Shown here: one piece after another, positions 34,146 through 42,207 of the stretch
Numbering within the stretch: the stretch's first letter is position 1
Layout: the number at the start of each line of letters is the position of its first letter
Assembly: GCF_049720995.1 (NCBI RefSeq)
Contig: NZ_JBNASF010000002.1
Span: forward strand, 1-64,000
Direction of reading: 5' to 3'
Length of the DNA: 64,000 bases
Origin: Methanothermobacter sp049720995
Lineage (GTDB): Archaea > Methanobacteriota > Methanobacteria > Methanobacteriales > Methanothermobacteraceae
The notes under the pieces: model-generated
Database searches by the model: none
What the model was told of the DNA's origin: nothing
The model's input: only the letters and a program-made list of their open reading frames with translations
Translations under genes and position numbers: made by a program

Positions 34146-35648
34146 TCAGAAACCATAGGTACGCATATCCATTGCCCATGGAATAAAATCGTGGATATCC
34201 GATGCTAAAAATCCTGTTCCATATTTTTCCATTGCCAATTCACCTGCCTTACCATTTATGAACGCTGCAAGTGAGGCGGAATCAAATGATGAGAGGCCCA
34301 TTGCGTATAGACCGGCAGTTAAACCGGCAAGACAATCCCCTGTACCGCCCACAGTCATTCCCGGGCAACCAGTCCTGTTGAGGCGGAATCTGTCACCCTG
34401 AAATATCATGTCCACATGGCCCTTCAGAAGGACCGTTCCACTTATCCTGGATGAAACAGAGCTGAAGGCAGCCACCTGTTCATTGAAATCAGCGTATATC
34501 TCAGATCTGAGTTTAAAGAATTCCCTGAATTCACCCATATGTGGAGTTACAGTTAAATTCGGATAGTCAGTGACATGAGAGTAATCAATCAGCCTGAGTG
34601 CATCAGCATCGAGTACCAGAGGTTTTCCCATTTCCTGGAGATCTGAAACTAGTTTTCTGAAAGTTTCTGATGTTGATTGGTGTCTGCCAGCTCCGCAGCC
34701 CACAAGAACCGAATCGGCGTTTTCTGCAAGTTCCATGATTTTCCCCAGGGCCCCCGGGCCTATATATTTACCCTCAAGTTTTCTGACTATGAGATCAGGC
34801 GAGATGGATTTGATGGCGCTGGCTGCGCTACCCGGGGCTGCCACGGTTACAACGTCTGCACCTGCCCTCAGGGCGGAGATTGCTGCGAGTGCAGGGGCCC
34901 CTGAGTAGTGATGGCTTCCCCCAACAACCAGAACCCTTCCATTTTCCCCCTTATGACTCCCAGAGCTCCTGGAGGGTATTCTGAGAAGATCCCCAGGACC
35001 CACGAATACCTCGGCTGACCTTGGTATCCCTATGTCCCTCACCACGATTTCCCCTGTGATGGCAGGGTCCGCCTTTTCAAGTCCCTCCTTCATCCTGTGA
35101 AATGTCACCGTGAGATCTGCAGATACAGCCACATCATCCACAGTCCCTGTCTCCGGGTTGAGTCCGCTAGGTATATCCACAGAAACCTTAAATGCGTCTG
35201 CACGGTTTATGAGTTCAATGGCTGACCTTGATGGTTCCCTTATAAGCCCCCTGACACCCGTGCCAAGTACTGCATCAACAACCACATCTGCATCAACAGA
35301 GGAAAGCTCAGATGAATCACTGACTGCCCTTACACTGAGAAGGCCTGGCTCTGGCTGCATGGCCATGAGAACATCCCAGTTACGCCGTGCCTCCCCTGAC
35401 CCTATCCTTTCGGGGTGGGCGAGTAGGAGAACCTCAACCTTGAATCCCATGTTAATGAGGTGCCGTGCAGCAACAAAGCCATCGCCGCCATTTCCTCCTG
35501 ATCCACAAAATAATACGACCCTTCCCCCATCTGCAGAATTACCTATCTCCTCCGCAACAGCCCTTCCAGCGGTCTCCATAAGCGAAAGTCTTGGAACACC
35601 AAGGTACTCCGCATTAATATCAGCTGCTGCCATATCAAGCGGCTTCAT
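34146..35648 (-). CDS. nnr: bifunctional NAD(P)HX epimerase / ADP-dependent NAD(P)HX dehydratase
   Basis: Repairs hydrated NADH and NADPH. The N-terminal epimerase (about 1-210) has LMETAGRAVA, FCGSGGNGGDGFVAARHL and the VDAVLGTG loop. The C-terminal dehydratase (about 220-495) has RVLVVGGSHHYSGAPALAA, LTVTPHMGEF and the catalytic end VGGTGDCLAGLTAGLYAMG. The size (500 residues) matches fused bacterial/archaeal enzymes. The frame starts at 35666; GGTGA about 8 nt before the ATG at 35648 favours that start. It stands alone and is divergent from the channel gene. Confidence 0.93.
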   Translation of the reverse strand: MKPLDMAAADINAEYLGVPRLSLMETAGRAVAEEIGNSADGGRVVLFCGSGGNGGDGFVAARHLINMGFKVEVLLLAHPERIGSGEARRNWDVLMAMQPEPGLLSVRAVSDSSELSSVDADVVVDAVLGTGVRGLIREPSRSAIELINRADAFKVSVDIPSGLNPETGTVDDVAVSADLTVTFHRMKEGLEKADPAITGEIVVRDIGIPRSAEVFVGPGDLLRIPSRSSGSHKGENGRVLVVGGSHHYSGAPALAAISALRAGADVVTVAAPGSAASAIKSISPDLIVRKLEGKYIGPGALGKIMELAENADSVLVGCGAGRHQSTSETFRKLVSDLQEMGKPLVLDADALRLIDYSHVTDYPNLTVTPHMGEFREFFKLRSEIYADFNEQVAAFSSVSSRISGTVLLKGHVDMIFQGDRFRLNRTGCPGMTVGGTGDCLAGLTAGLYAMGLSSFDSASLAAFINGKAGELAMEKYGTGFLASDIHDFIPWAMDMRTYGF

Positions 35649-35762
35649 AACTGTTTCACCATCCATGGAATTTAAGGATTAATTCCAGAGCCCCAATCCA
35701 GATGCTCTGAATTTATATTATTGACTGACAGATATTTAACATATAAACAGGCGAGGTTTCCC

Positions 35763-37691
35763 ATGCCACCCAAAAGGAATCTGGTGGAGAATATCCCATA
35801 CGTTCCCCTATCAGTCATATACTATGCCCTGGCAGCTCTGGCGGCTCTCATAATTTATGGTATAGCTGGCTCGATGTACATAATGGGCCTTGACCTCTAC
35901 AATGCCATCTACTTCACGGTGATCACCATCGCCACTGTGGGTTACGGCGACATAACACCCGTAACTGTATACCAGAAGATATTCTCTGTTACCCTTGCCC
36001 TGGGTGGGGTGGGACTCATAGCCTATGTTCTAAGCTTAACCGTTTCGGTGATCACGATGACACTGCAGGAGACCATATCAGGTGCCAGGATACGGAGGTT
36101 AATGCAGTCAATGAACAACCACTTCATTCTCTGTGGGTTTGGCCGTGTTGGATCCGCCGTTTTTAATGAATTACAGAAAAGGAATCAGAAGACCATAATA
36201 ATTGAGAAGGACCGGGAAATAGTGGAGAAAGAACTCTGGGAGGACCCCAACGTCCTTGCAATACCTGAAAGCGCCACAGATGAGGATACACTCAGGGCAG
36301 CTGGCATAAATAGGGCCCGTGGAGTTATAATAACAACTGGAGATGATGTTGACAATCTCTTCATAACCCTCACCTGCCGGGAGCTGAATCCGGACATATG
36401 GATCGTGACAAGGTCCAGTAAGAGGGAAAACATAAAGAGGCTCTACCGTGCAGGGGCCAACCGTGTAATATCCCCTGAAATCAGCGGGGGTGAGGACATA
36501 TACTTTGCAGCCATGGAACCCACAATGGTGAAGATAACCGTTAAGCATGACGTTGAGGATATTGGAAGGGAGGCGGAGATAATACTCAAATATGGCTGCA
36601 CCCTGGAGGATATAGAGTATCACCTCCCTGAGTTCAAGGAGCCCCTGGTCAGGAAGATCGGTGTGTCCGAGAGGAAGGAGCTTGAAAGGTTTTTAAATGC
36701 CCTTGAGGAGGACCCCGCCAGGAAGAGCTCCCTTACAAGGATCTATGAGTCTGTGAGCGGAATACACTCCCACTGGATATCCGGACCGGGCAGGGAGAGT
36801 ATAGATAAGGTCATCGATGAACTCAGAGAGGAGGGTATCCTTCTCGGGGTTAACCTTGATGACAGTGAAATAAAGGAGGTTGCAAGGAAGCATGGTAGGC
36901 TCGTTGAGATAATAATTAAGCCTGAGATGAGTATTGTTGAAAACCACGGCGTGGATGACATAAGAAGGGAAGCGGAGATTATAATAAAGAATGGCTGCAC
37001 AATCGAGGACATAGAGTACTACCTTCCAGGTTTCTCAGAGCCCCTCAGAAGAAAGGTGGGTGTTGATTCAATGGAGGACGTGGACCGTTTCATAAGGACC
37101 CTCCAGAGTGACTCACGTAAACTGGAATCCCTTGACAGACTCTACACCCTCTCAGGTGGGGGTATACATACGCACAGGATATCAGGTCCGGAATCCAGGA
37201 GCCTGGATAGAGTGGAGGAGGAACTCAGGAAGGAGGGTTTCCTCATAGGGGTTAATCTGGATCTTGCTGAGATCAAATCCATAATACAGAAATCAGGAAG
37301 GGTTGTTGAGATGCTCCTCAAACATGACCTGGGTAACATGGACGACAAGGAGACAATTATAAGGAGGGGCGGTCGAATCCTTGACTCAAAGCATTACCTT
37401 CCAGGGGTGAGGCAGGTTGTCACAAGGAACCTCAACATAAGGAACATGGATGACCTCCGAAGGTGCCAGGAGGAACTTGAAAAACCAGACGCCAGGCGAT
37501 CCCTGAAGGCGCTGTACAGCATATCAAAGAATATACACTCCCATACCGTCGCTGCAAGTGACGTTAAGGTTATAAAGAGGATTGAAAGGGACCTCGAAAA
37601 GAGGGGTGTCCTCCTTGGTGTTAACCTCTCTGAAGATGAAATCTGGAAAATAGTTGAAAGTGAAATGATGGAGAAGTTCTGCATAGAATAA
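35763..37691 (+). CDS. two-helix potassium channel with RCK domain and a triplicated C-terminal domain
   Basis: A 642-residue membrane protein. Helix 1 lies at about 15-38, the pore filter TVGYGD at 58-63 and helix 2 at about 75-100. An RCK nucleotide-binding domain begins at GFGRVG (125-130) and runs to about 250. After that come three repeats of about 125-135 residues: 255-379, 380-513 and 514-642. Each has a G-C-T/G-R-I...LP segment, an (I)H(S/T)H motif (335-337, 469-471, 592-594) and a GVNL...EI ending. These replace the usual RCK C-terminal ligand domain. GAGGT lies 5 nt before the ATG at 35763; a TTG at 35721 is less likely. No TrkA partner is adjacent. Confidence 0.88.
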   Translation: MPPKRNLVENIPYVPLSVIYYALAALAALIIYGIAGSMYIMGLDLYNAIYFTVITIATVGYGDITPVTVYQKIFSVTLALGGVGLIAYVLSLTVSVITMTLQETISGARIRRLMQSMNNHFILCGFGRVGSAVFNELQKRNQKTIIIEKDREIVEKELWEDPNVLAIPESATDEDTLRAAGINRARGVIITTGDDVDNLFITLTCRELNPDIWIVTRSSKRENIKRLYRAGANRVISPEISGGEDIYFAAMEPTMVKITVKHDVEDIGREAEIILKYGCTLEDIEYHLPEFKEPLVRKIGVSERKELERFLNALEEDPARKSSLTRIYESVSGIHSHWISGPGRESIDKVIDELREEGILLGVNLDDSEIKEVARKHGRLVEIIIKPEMSIVENHGVDDIRREAEIIIKNGCTIEDIEYYLPGFSEPLRRKVGVDSMEDVDRFIRTLQSDSRKLESLDRLYTLSGGGIHTHRISGPESRSLDRVEEELRKEGFLIGVNLDLAEIKSIIQKSGRVVEMLLKHDLGNMDDKETIIRRGGRILDSKHYLPGVRQVVTRNLNIRNMDDLRRCQEELEKPDARRSLKALYSISKNIHSHTVAASDVKVIKRIERDLEKRGVLLGVNLSEDEIWKIVESEMMEKFCIE

Positions 37692-37728
37692 AAGATGACC
37701 TGATTATTAAGATAAAAAATAGAATAAT

Positions 37729-38622
37729 TTAGAAGAGGTCATGGAGCCTTATCTGGTATGCTCCAAGGTTGCCGCCGTAGTTCCCTGCACTTATCTTAAT
37801 TATGCCTGGAACAGTACATGCAGCATTTATACCTTCCTTCATTGCTTCCCTTACAGCCTCTTCGTTAACACCGTCTATAACTATCTCATACACGCCATTG
37901 ACGTTTTCAGGTATTTCGCTGCCCTCCACCTCATCCTTGAGTGTCACGCACATCTTCTCATTGGTTGAGGCGTTGAGAAACTTGTACTTGTTTGATCCAA
38001 CCTTTGAACCTGAAGCCACCACACCGCCAGGGAATGGTGTTACAGTGCCTTCAACTGCGGCTATTGCATCCACTGCAGCCTGGGCTGCAAGTAGGGCTGA
38101 TGCCTGGCTGTCACCCATTATAAAGAAGTTTCCGCCTGCAACCCCGTCCTTTATTCCGAATTCACTTTCAATGAGGAAGTCACCTGACATTATCGGGATT
38201 GAGTGAATCTTTCTTCCACCGATTTCAAGTTCCTTCTCATATCCATCCCCGAAGAACTTGAGTTTGAATCCTACGTTTAGTTTCTCGTCCTCATCATCGA
38301 GAGCATCGAATACTGCGGTTGTTGGTGCTGTGAGTATACCCATCCCTATCCTTTCAAGGAGTTCATGGTCCAGGTTCTTCTTTGATGGGTTGCAGATCAT
38401 TATTATGTACCCAGGCCTTCCATCGGGTGTCTCCTCCGGTGGAACGTAGCAGTCTATACCCGCCTCTGCAGGGCACCCTATAACAGATGTACCGTAACCT
38501 GTTGCCTCGGTTGCAGCTATCTTTGCAAGTTTTCTGGTTGCTGCAGTTACAAGAACCCTTGAAACCTTTATACCAAAGGCCTCCGCAAATGTATCCTCTA
38601 TTTCAACACCATTTATCTCCAT
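37729..38622 (-). CDS. ftr: formylmethanofuran:tetrahydromethanopterin formyltransferase
   Basis: Second step of CO2 reduction to methane: moves the formyl group from methanofuran to tetrahydromethanopterin; cytoplasmic homotetramer. The 297-residue sequence begins MEINGVEIEDTFAEAFGIK and matches the known Methanothermobacter enzyme in length and start. AGGTGATAATT precedes the ATG at 38622. A TATA-like block (about 38655-38668 on the minus strand) lies some 35-45 nt upstream. The 3' end converges on the channel gene with 37 nt between. Confidence 0.97.
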   Translation of the reverse strand: MEINGVEIEDTFAEAFGIKVSRVLVTAATRKLAKIAATEATGYGTSVIGCPAEAGIDCYVPPEETPDGRPGYIIMICNPSKKNLDHELLERIGMGILTAPTTAVFDALDDEDEKLNVGFKLKFFGDGYEKELEIGGRKIHSIPIMSGDFLIESEFGIKDGVAGGNFFIMGDSQASALLAAQAAVDAIAAVEGTVTPFPGGVVASGSKVGSNKYKFLNASTNEKMCVTLKDEVEGSEIPENVNGVYEIVIDGVNEEAVREAMKEGINAACTVPGIIKISAGNYGGNLGAYQIRLHDLF

Positions 38623-38654
38623 AATTATCACCTAGTTGATTTAGTGGAAGAACT

Positions 38655-38668
38655 GCTAATATATTTTT
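38655..38668 (-). promoter_or_regulatory. ftr promoter TATA region
   Basis: AGAAAAATATATTA on the minus strand lies about 35-45 nt before the ftr ATG and resembles the BRE/TATA arrangement. A start about 25 nt downstream would leave a short leader holding the AGGTGAT ribosome site. Confidence 0.5.
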
Positions 38669-38718
38669 CTAATTTTGTTTAAGTGTTAAAGCCCGTTCCA
38701 AAATCGGTTATCTTCTCA

Positions 38719-38808
38719 GCGCTCAAGGGGCACTTAAAATGAATCTGCAGGATCTTTTACAGAATTAAGAGTGCTGAAGAGGCACTTAAAATGAATCTGC
38801 AGGATCTT
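38719..38808 (+). repeat. two 38-bp direct repeats (28 bp identical) between ftr and the sensor kinase
   Basis: Copies at 38719-38756 and 38771-38808 share 28 identical bases at their right end (38729-38756 and 38781-38808, starting GGCACTTAAAATG) and differ at three positions in the left ten. Offset is 52 bp. Each copy holds AAGGGG or AAGAGG, then ATG AAT CTG CAG GAT CTT. The first copy opens a 9-codon frame (38739-38768) and the second a 30-codon frame (38791-38883). Confidence 0.75.
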
Positions 38809-38904
38809 CAGATTAAAGTGACTTTTAAGATAAGAAGGCTTACCAATTCAGTTGAACTGGATCGGAGTAATGAATTGCCCTGAGGGATTGATCCAGGATC
38901 TGCT

Positions 38905-39966
38905 TCATTTCAGTACCTTTATCCTGAAACATGTTCCAGGTGAAAGCCTGTAATCCACCTTTGCCTCTATCTGGTTCAGCAGGCTTTTTACAAGCTGCAG
39001 ACCCAGTGAATCTGCATTTTCAAAGTCCAAGTCCTCAGGAAAACCGCGACCATTGTCCATGACCTCAAGCATGTAATGTTCATCCTTATTCCTGAAAACA
39101 GCCCTTATTTTTCCATCCTGTCCATCGGCGAAGGCGTGCCTGAAGCTGTTGGATAGAAGCTCTGAAAGTATCATTCCAAGGGGCACCGCAAGGTCAAGGC
39201 CCATTTCAGCATCCTCAAAGTACATCTCAAGTCTTACATTTCCCGGTTCAGGGGAGTACGTGCTTAAAATCCCCGAAACAATGCTTCTAGCATAACCTGC
39301 AAAGTTTATTGTCTCAAAGGACCTCTCATGGATAAACTTCTCATAAGCTTTTCTTATGGACCTTAAACGATTCTGGGTATCTCTGAGGAGCTCATAATCA
39401 TCTTCATCCTTTATATATGGGAATTGAAGGTTAACTATGCTTGTGATAAGCTGAAGGTTCCTGTCGATCTGCCTGTAGAGACCCTTTATTGTCTTCTCGA
39501 GTTCAGCTATCTTTTCCCGGAGCTCAGACACCTCATGAAGTTTATCTGAAGCATCCCTTGCAGTTACAAGGACAAAATGCTGGCCTGATAGTTCCAGGGG
39601 CCTGAAGCTCAACTCAAGGGGCACATCCTGGCCATCTGCGCCCATAAACTCCATGATGGTGGTACATGGGTGGGGGTCCTCAGCCAGACGTTCAAGTATT
39701 ATCCTTAGCCTGGACTTCTGAATAAGGGGAATCGCCCTCAACGTTGTAAGATACCTTCCCCTCAGATTATCGGGATCATAGCCCAGCTTATCAGCGAAGG
39801 AATTGCTCAGGTCAAGTATGAAACCATTTATGTCCTGTAATATCCATGGTTCAGAAGATTCAAGAAGGAGGTTGAGGTAATCCGGTGATGAGCGTATCTC
39901 CTCAACGAGGTCCTCATACATTTTTTTGTCATGTAACTTATCGGTTAAGAAAACCCTTTCAAGCAT
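38905..39966 (-). CDS. PAS-domain sensor kinase (HisKA_2-like) lacking the usual acceptor His
   Basis: A 353-residue soluble protein. A PAS domain (about 30-145, SEPWILQDINGFILDLSNSFADKLGYDP) is followed by a coiled coil (about 150-170), a dimer/acceptor region and a C-terminal HATPase (about 245-353) with ELLSNSFRHAF (N box), DNGRGFP (G1) and LGLQLVKSL (G2). In the acceptor region, family members read H-H-R-x-K-N-N-L-Q; here it reads YRQIDRNLQ, so both His are absent. The ATG at 39966 is 7-8 nt after GGGGG and is preferred to 39999. No response regulator is nearby. Confidence 0.85.
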   Translation of the reverse strand: MLERVFLTDKLHDKKMYEDLVEEIRSSPDYLNLLLESSEPWILQDINGFILDLSNSFADKLGYDPDNLRGRYLTTLRAIPLIQKSRLRIILERLAEDPHPCTTIMEFMGADGQDVPLELSFRPLELSGQHFVLVTARDASDKLHEVSELREKIAELEKTIKGLYRQIDRNLQLITSIVNLQFPYIKDEDDYELLRDTQNRLRSIRKAYEKFIHERSFETINFAGYARSIVSGILSTYSPEPGNVRLEMYFEDAEMGLDLAVPLGMILSELLSNSFRHAFADGQDGKIRAVFRNKDEHYMLEVMDNGRGFPEDLDFENADSLGLQLVKSLLNQIEAKVDYRLSPGTCFRIKVLK

Positions 39967-40114
39967 GATTAATCCCCCTAACCTGCTGCAGCAGTCCATC
40001 TATAGATCTGATTATCGCCCCATAAATCTTTTTCCAGTGTTGTGCCAGATTTCACATAGCCCAAGTTTCCCAGATACTTATCAGATAAGTCAAGGAACCA
40101 ACATGCCGACTTCC

Positions 40115-41131
40115 CTAAAGTTTCCCCATCAGTTTCTCAGATACAGAAGCCCCGAAATATGGTAGAGATGCCACGCCCATCGCTGAGATCATCCAGAAGG
40201 ATATGAGTCTCTCAACCACAGTTACAGCTGCACTTACAGATGGTGATACTCCTGCTGCTGAATAGAAGACTATCATAACCCCATCAACGGCGCCAAGGCC
40301 GCCGGGAAGGAGTGGTATCATGCCAATGAGTGTTGCCAGTATGAAGACCTCTGCTATCACAATAAGTGAAATGCTTGTGCCAAATGCCTCGAATACCAGG
40401 TATACCCTTATGATCTCAAGGATCCAGAGCAGGAATGAAAGTGGTATCCCATAGAGCAGCACTCTCCTATCAGCCAGCATTATCCTCATGGCGCTCTGAA
40501 ATTCCCTGAGAGCATTCGTTAGCCTTTTTTCAAGTTTTTCATAGTTCTTTCTGTAGAATCTCCTTACAATGCCAAGGATCCAGCCAAGTATCCTCTCACC
40601 GGAATCCCTGTCAATGGATATGTAGAGGGCTATGAAGAAAGCCGCGGTTATTATTATAACCGAAACTATAAGCGCAGCCACTATCCATGGCGAAAGTTCA
40701 AAGTAGAGGACCATTGCAACTATGGTGAGTATGGCGAGAAAGATAAATGGAAACGTGTCAAGACCCCTGTCTGCTATCACAGTTGCAAAGGCAGCCTCCA
40801 TTGATGCCCTGGAGTATTTTCCAAGTATGTATGCCCTTACAGGTTCACCTCCACCCCTTGCACTTGGAGTGAGGTTATTTATGGCCATCCCCACAAGTAA
40901 CATTGGAAATAGGTGCCTTTTTCTTATTTTTATTGAAACAGCCCCCGTCGTGATGGCCCACCTAACGGTGAAGAGGCCGAGAATTATGAATTCCAGGGCA
41001 ACTGCCATGATTAGATAGAGTGGATCCGCCTTCCGCAGGGCCTCCTCAATCTCCCCAGGCCCTATGACAGATATCATAACCGCAAGGGCCAGTACCCCTA
41101 TTGCAATAAGAATTACGCCTTTGTGTTTCAT
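40115..41131 (-). CDS. flippase-like membrane protein (UPF0104/LPG synthase transmembrane region)
   Basis: A 338-residue protein with about eight membrane helices. Typical features are PSARGGGEPVRAYILGKYS near residue 70, ADRGLDTFPF near 105 and IPLLPGGLGAVDGVMIVFY near 285, as in the AglD/MprF flippase-like family. The archaeal members are linked to lipid or glycan transfer across the membrane, but the substrate is unknown. A basic cytoplasmic loop (RRFYRKNYEKLEKRL) lies mid-protein. It appears to be a single gene. Confidence 0.83.
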   Translation of the reverse strand: MKHKGVILIAIGVLALAVMISVIGPGEIEEALRKADPLYLIMAVALEFIILGLFTVRWAITTGAVSIKIRKRHLFPMLLVGMAINNLTPSARGGGEPVRAYILGKYSRASMEAAFATVIADRGLDTFPFIFLAILTIVAMVLYFELSPWIVAALIVSVIIITAAFFIALYISIDRDSGERILGWILGIVRRFYRKNYEKLEKRLTNALREFQSAMRIMLADRRVLLYGIPLSFLLWILEIIRVYLVFEAFGTSISLIVIAEVFILATLIGMIPLLPGGLGAVDGVMIVFYSAAGVSPSVSAAVTVVERLISFWMISAMGVASLPYFGASVSEKLMGKL

Positions 41132-41198
41132 TTAAACCATCGAAATCATTTCTAAGGTATCACAGCCTTACCGCAAAACCTGTCTGTGTCAGAGTAAA

Positions 41199-41681
41199 TC
41201 AAAGCCTTACAAATTCACACGAAAGCCTGTCTGTGTCAAAGAGCGCCAGTGTACTCTCTCCTGAAAGGTAACCGCAGAGTTCACCCGGATTAACCGTTAT
41301 GGTTTCTGCGCTCACAATGCTCTTCTCATGGGTGTGGCCGGTTACCACAAGGTCATATCTACCACATCCAGCAACACAGTCAAGGATCTGCCTGTTATGA
41401 CCATGTATAACAGCTATTTTCAGGTCATCAAATTCCAGTTCCTTAAATTCAGATAGTTCTGTGATTTCAGAGTACGCGGCACGCAGCCCATCCCTTTCAC
41501 CATCATTGTTTCCAAATATGGCCTCAAATCTCATCTCAAGCCTTCCGAATTCCTGTGCAGTGAATGGGGATATTAAATCACCTGCATGTATAACAAGATC
41601 CACGGATTCCCTGTTGAGCAAATTGACCGCCTTTCTTACTGAATCAAGGTTATCATGTGAATCAGCCACCAGTCCTATCAA
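41199..41681 (-). CDS. YfcE/MJ0936-type metallophosphoesterase
   Basis: A 160-residue phosphodiesterase. All metal motifs are present: ADSHDN, HAGDLIS, GNNDGE, VIHGH and VTGHTHEK. MJ0936-like enzymes act on model phosphodiesters; the natural substrate is unknown. The frame extends to an ATG at 41720, giving an unusual hydrophobic lead (YVGSLYLLRVVC). A TTG at 41681, about 6 nt after GGGTGGT, starts at IGLVADSHD, the normal family start, and is preferred. The start is uncertain. Confidence 0.85.
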   Translation of the reverse strand: MIGLVADSHDNLDSVRKAVNLLNRESVDLVIHAGDLISPFTAQEFGRLEMRFEAIFGNNDGERDGLRAAYSEITELSEFKELEFDDLKIAVIHGHNRQILDCVAGCGRYDLVVTGHTHEKSIVSAETITVNPGELCGYLSGESTLALFDTDRLSCEFVRL

Positions 41682-41842
41682 ACAAACCACCCGCAAAAGA
41701 TACAGTGATCCTACATACATTTATATACTATGATGTTTAAGTTTATGTATGGGATGCGGTGAGGTCATTTGATTATTTCTTACTGTTTCTGGTCAGAAGT
41801 AATTATATGATTTTGTGTGTCCCTACTTAAGGATGTGATGAA

Positions 41843-42064
41843 TTGTTTGGAGATAACTACTACAGGAAGGAAACCTACTCCACACCCGTTAATGTTGGTG
41901 AGGAGTATGAAGTTAAAATTGAAGACCTTGGCAGAGATGGCGATGGAATAGCCCGTGTTGAAGGTTTTGTTGTTTTTGTACCTGGTGCAGGTGTCGGAGA
42001 CGAAGTTAAAATAAGGATAAGTGCAACCAGGCGCAAGTTTGCTTTCGCTGAAGTTGTAGAATAA
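41843..42064 (+). CDS. small TRAM-domain protein
   Basis: A 73-residue single-domain protein. The TRAM (OB-like) core reads VGEEYEVKIEDLGRDGDGIARVEGFVVFVPGAGVGDEV, shown in outline only, and ends RKFAFAEVVE. Stand-alone TRAM proteins in methanogens bind RNA and have been linked to cold adaptation as RNA chaperones. The start is TTG, preceded by a GGATGTGATG stretch; no ATG exists near the expected start. It is a single gene upstream of trkH. Confidence 0.85.
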   Translation: MFGDNYYRKETYSTPVNVGEEYEVKIEDLGRDGDGIARVEGFVVFVPGAGVGDEVKIRISATRRKFAFAEVVE

Positions 42065-42165
42065 ATGGATTGAATTTTATATAAACTGGAGTAGATACAT
42101 TCTACTCAACGAACTTTATTTTTTGCCTATCACATTAGAAGTATTACCACCTCTGTCCTTTATTC

Positions 42166-42179
42166 TAAAAATTTATATT
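42166..42179 (+). promoter_or_regulatory. BRE/TATA element for trkH
   Basis: AAAAATTTATATTG is a near-ideal archaeal promoter core, about 30-40 nt before the ATG at 42208. A start about 25 nt downstream gives a leader of 10 nt or less, in line with the lack of a ribosome site. Confidence 0.55.
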
Positions 42180-42207
42180 GGAACATTCCCATTCTTTATA
42201 TGGTAAC

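Noticed and set aside
38719..38808. CRISPR array
   Set aside because: Only two copies with a 14-nt gap, and no cas genes; likewise for the repeats at 8114 and 19787.
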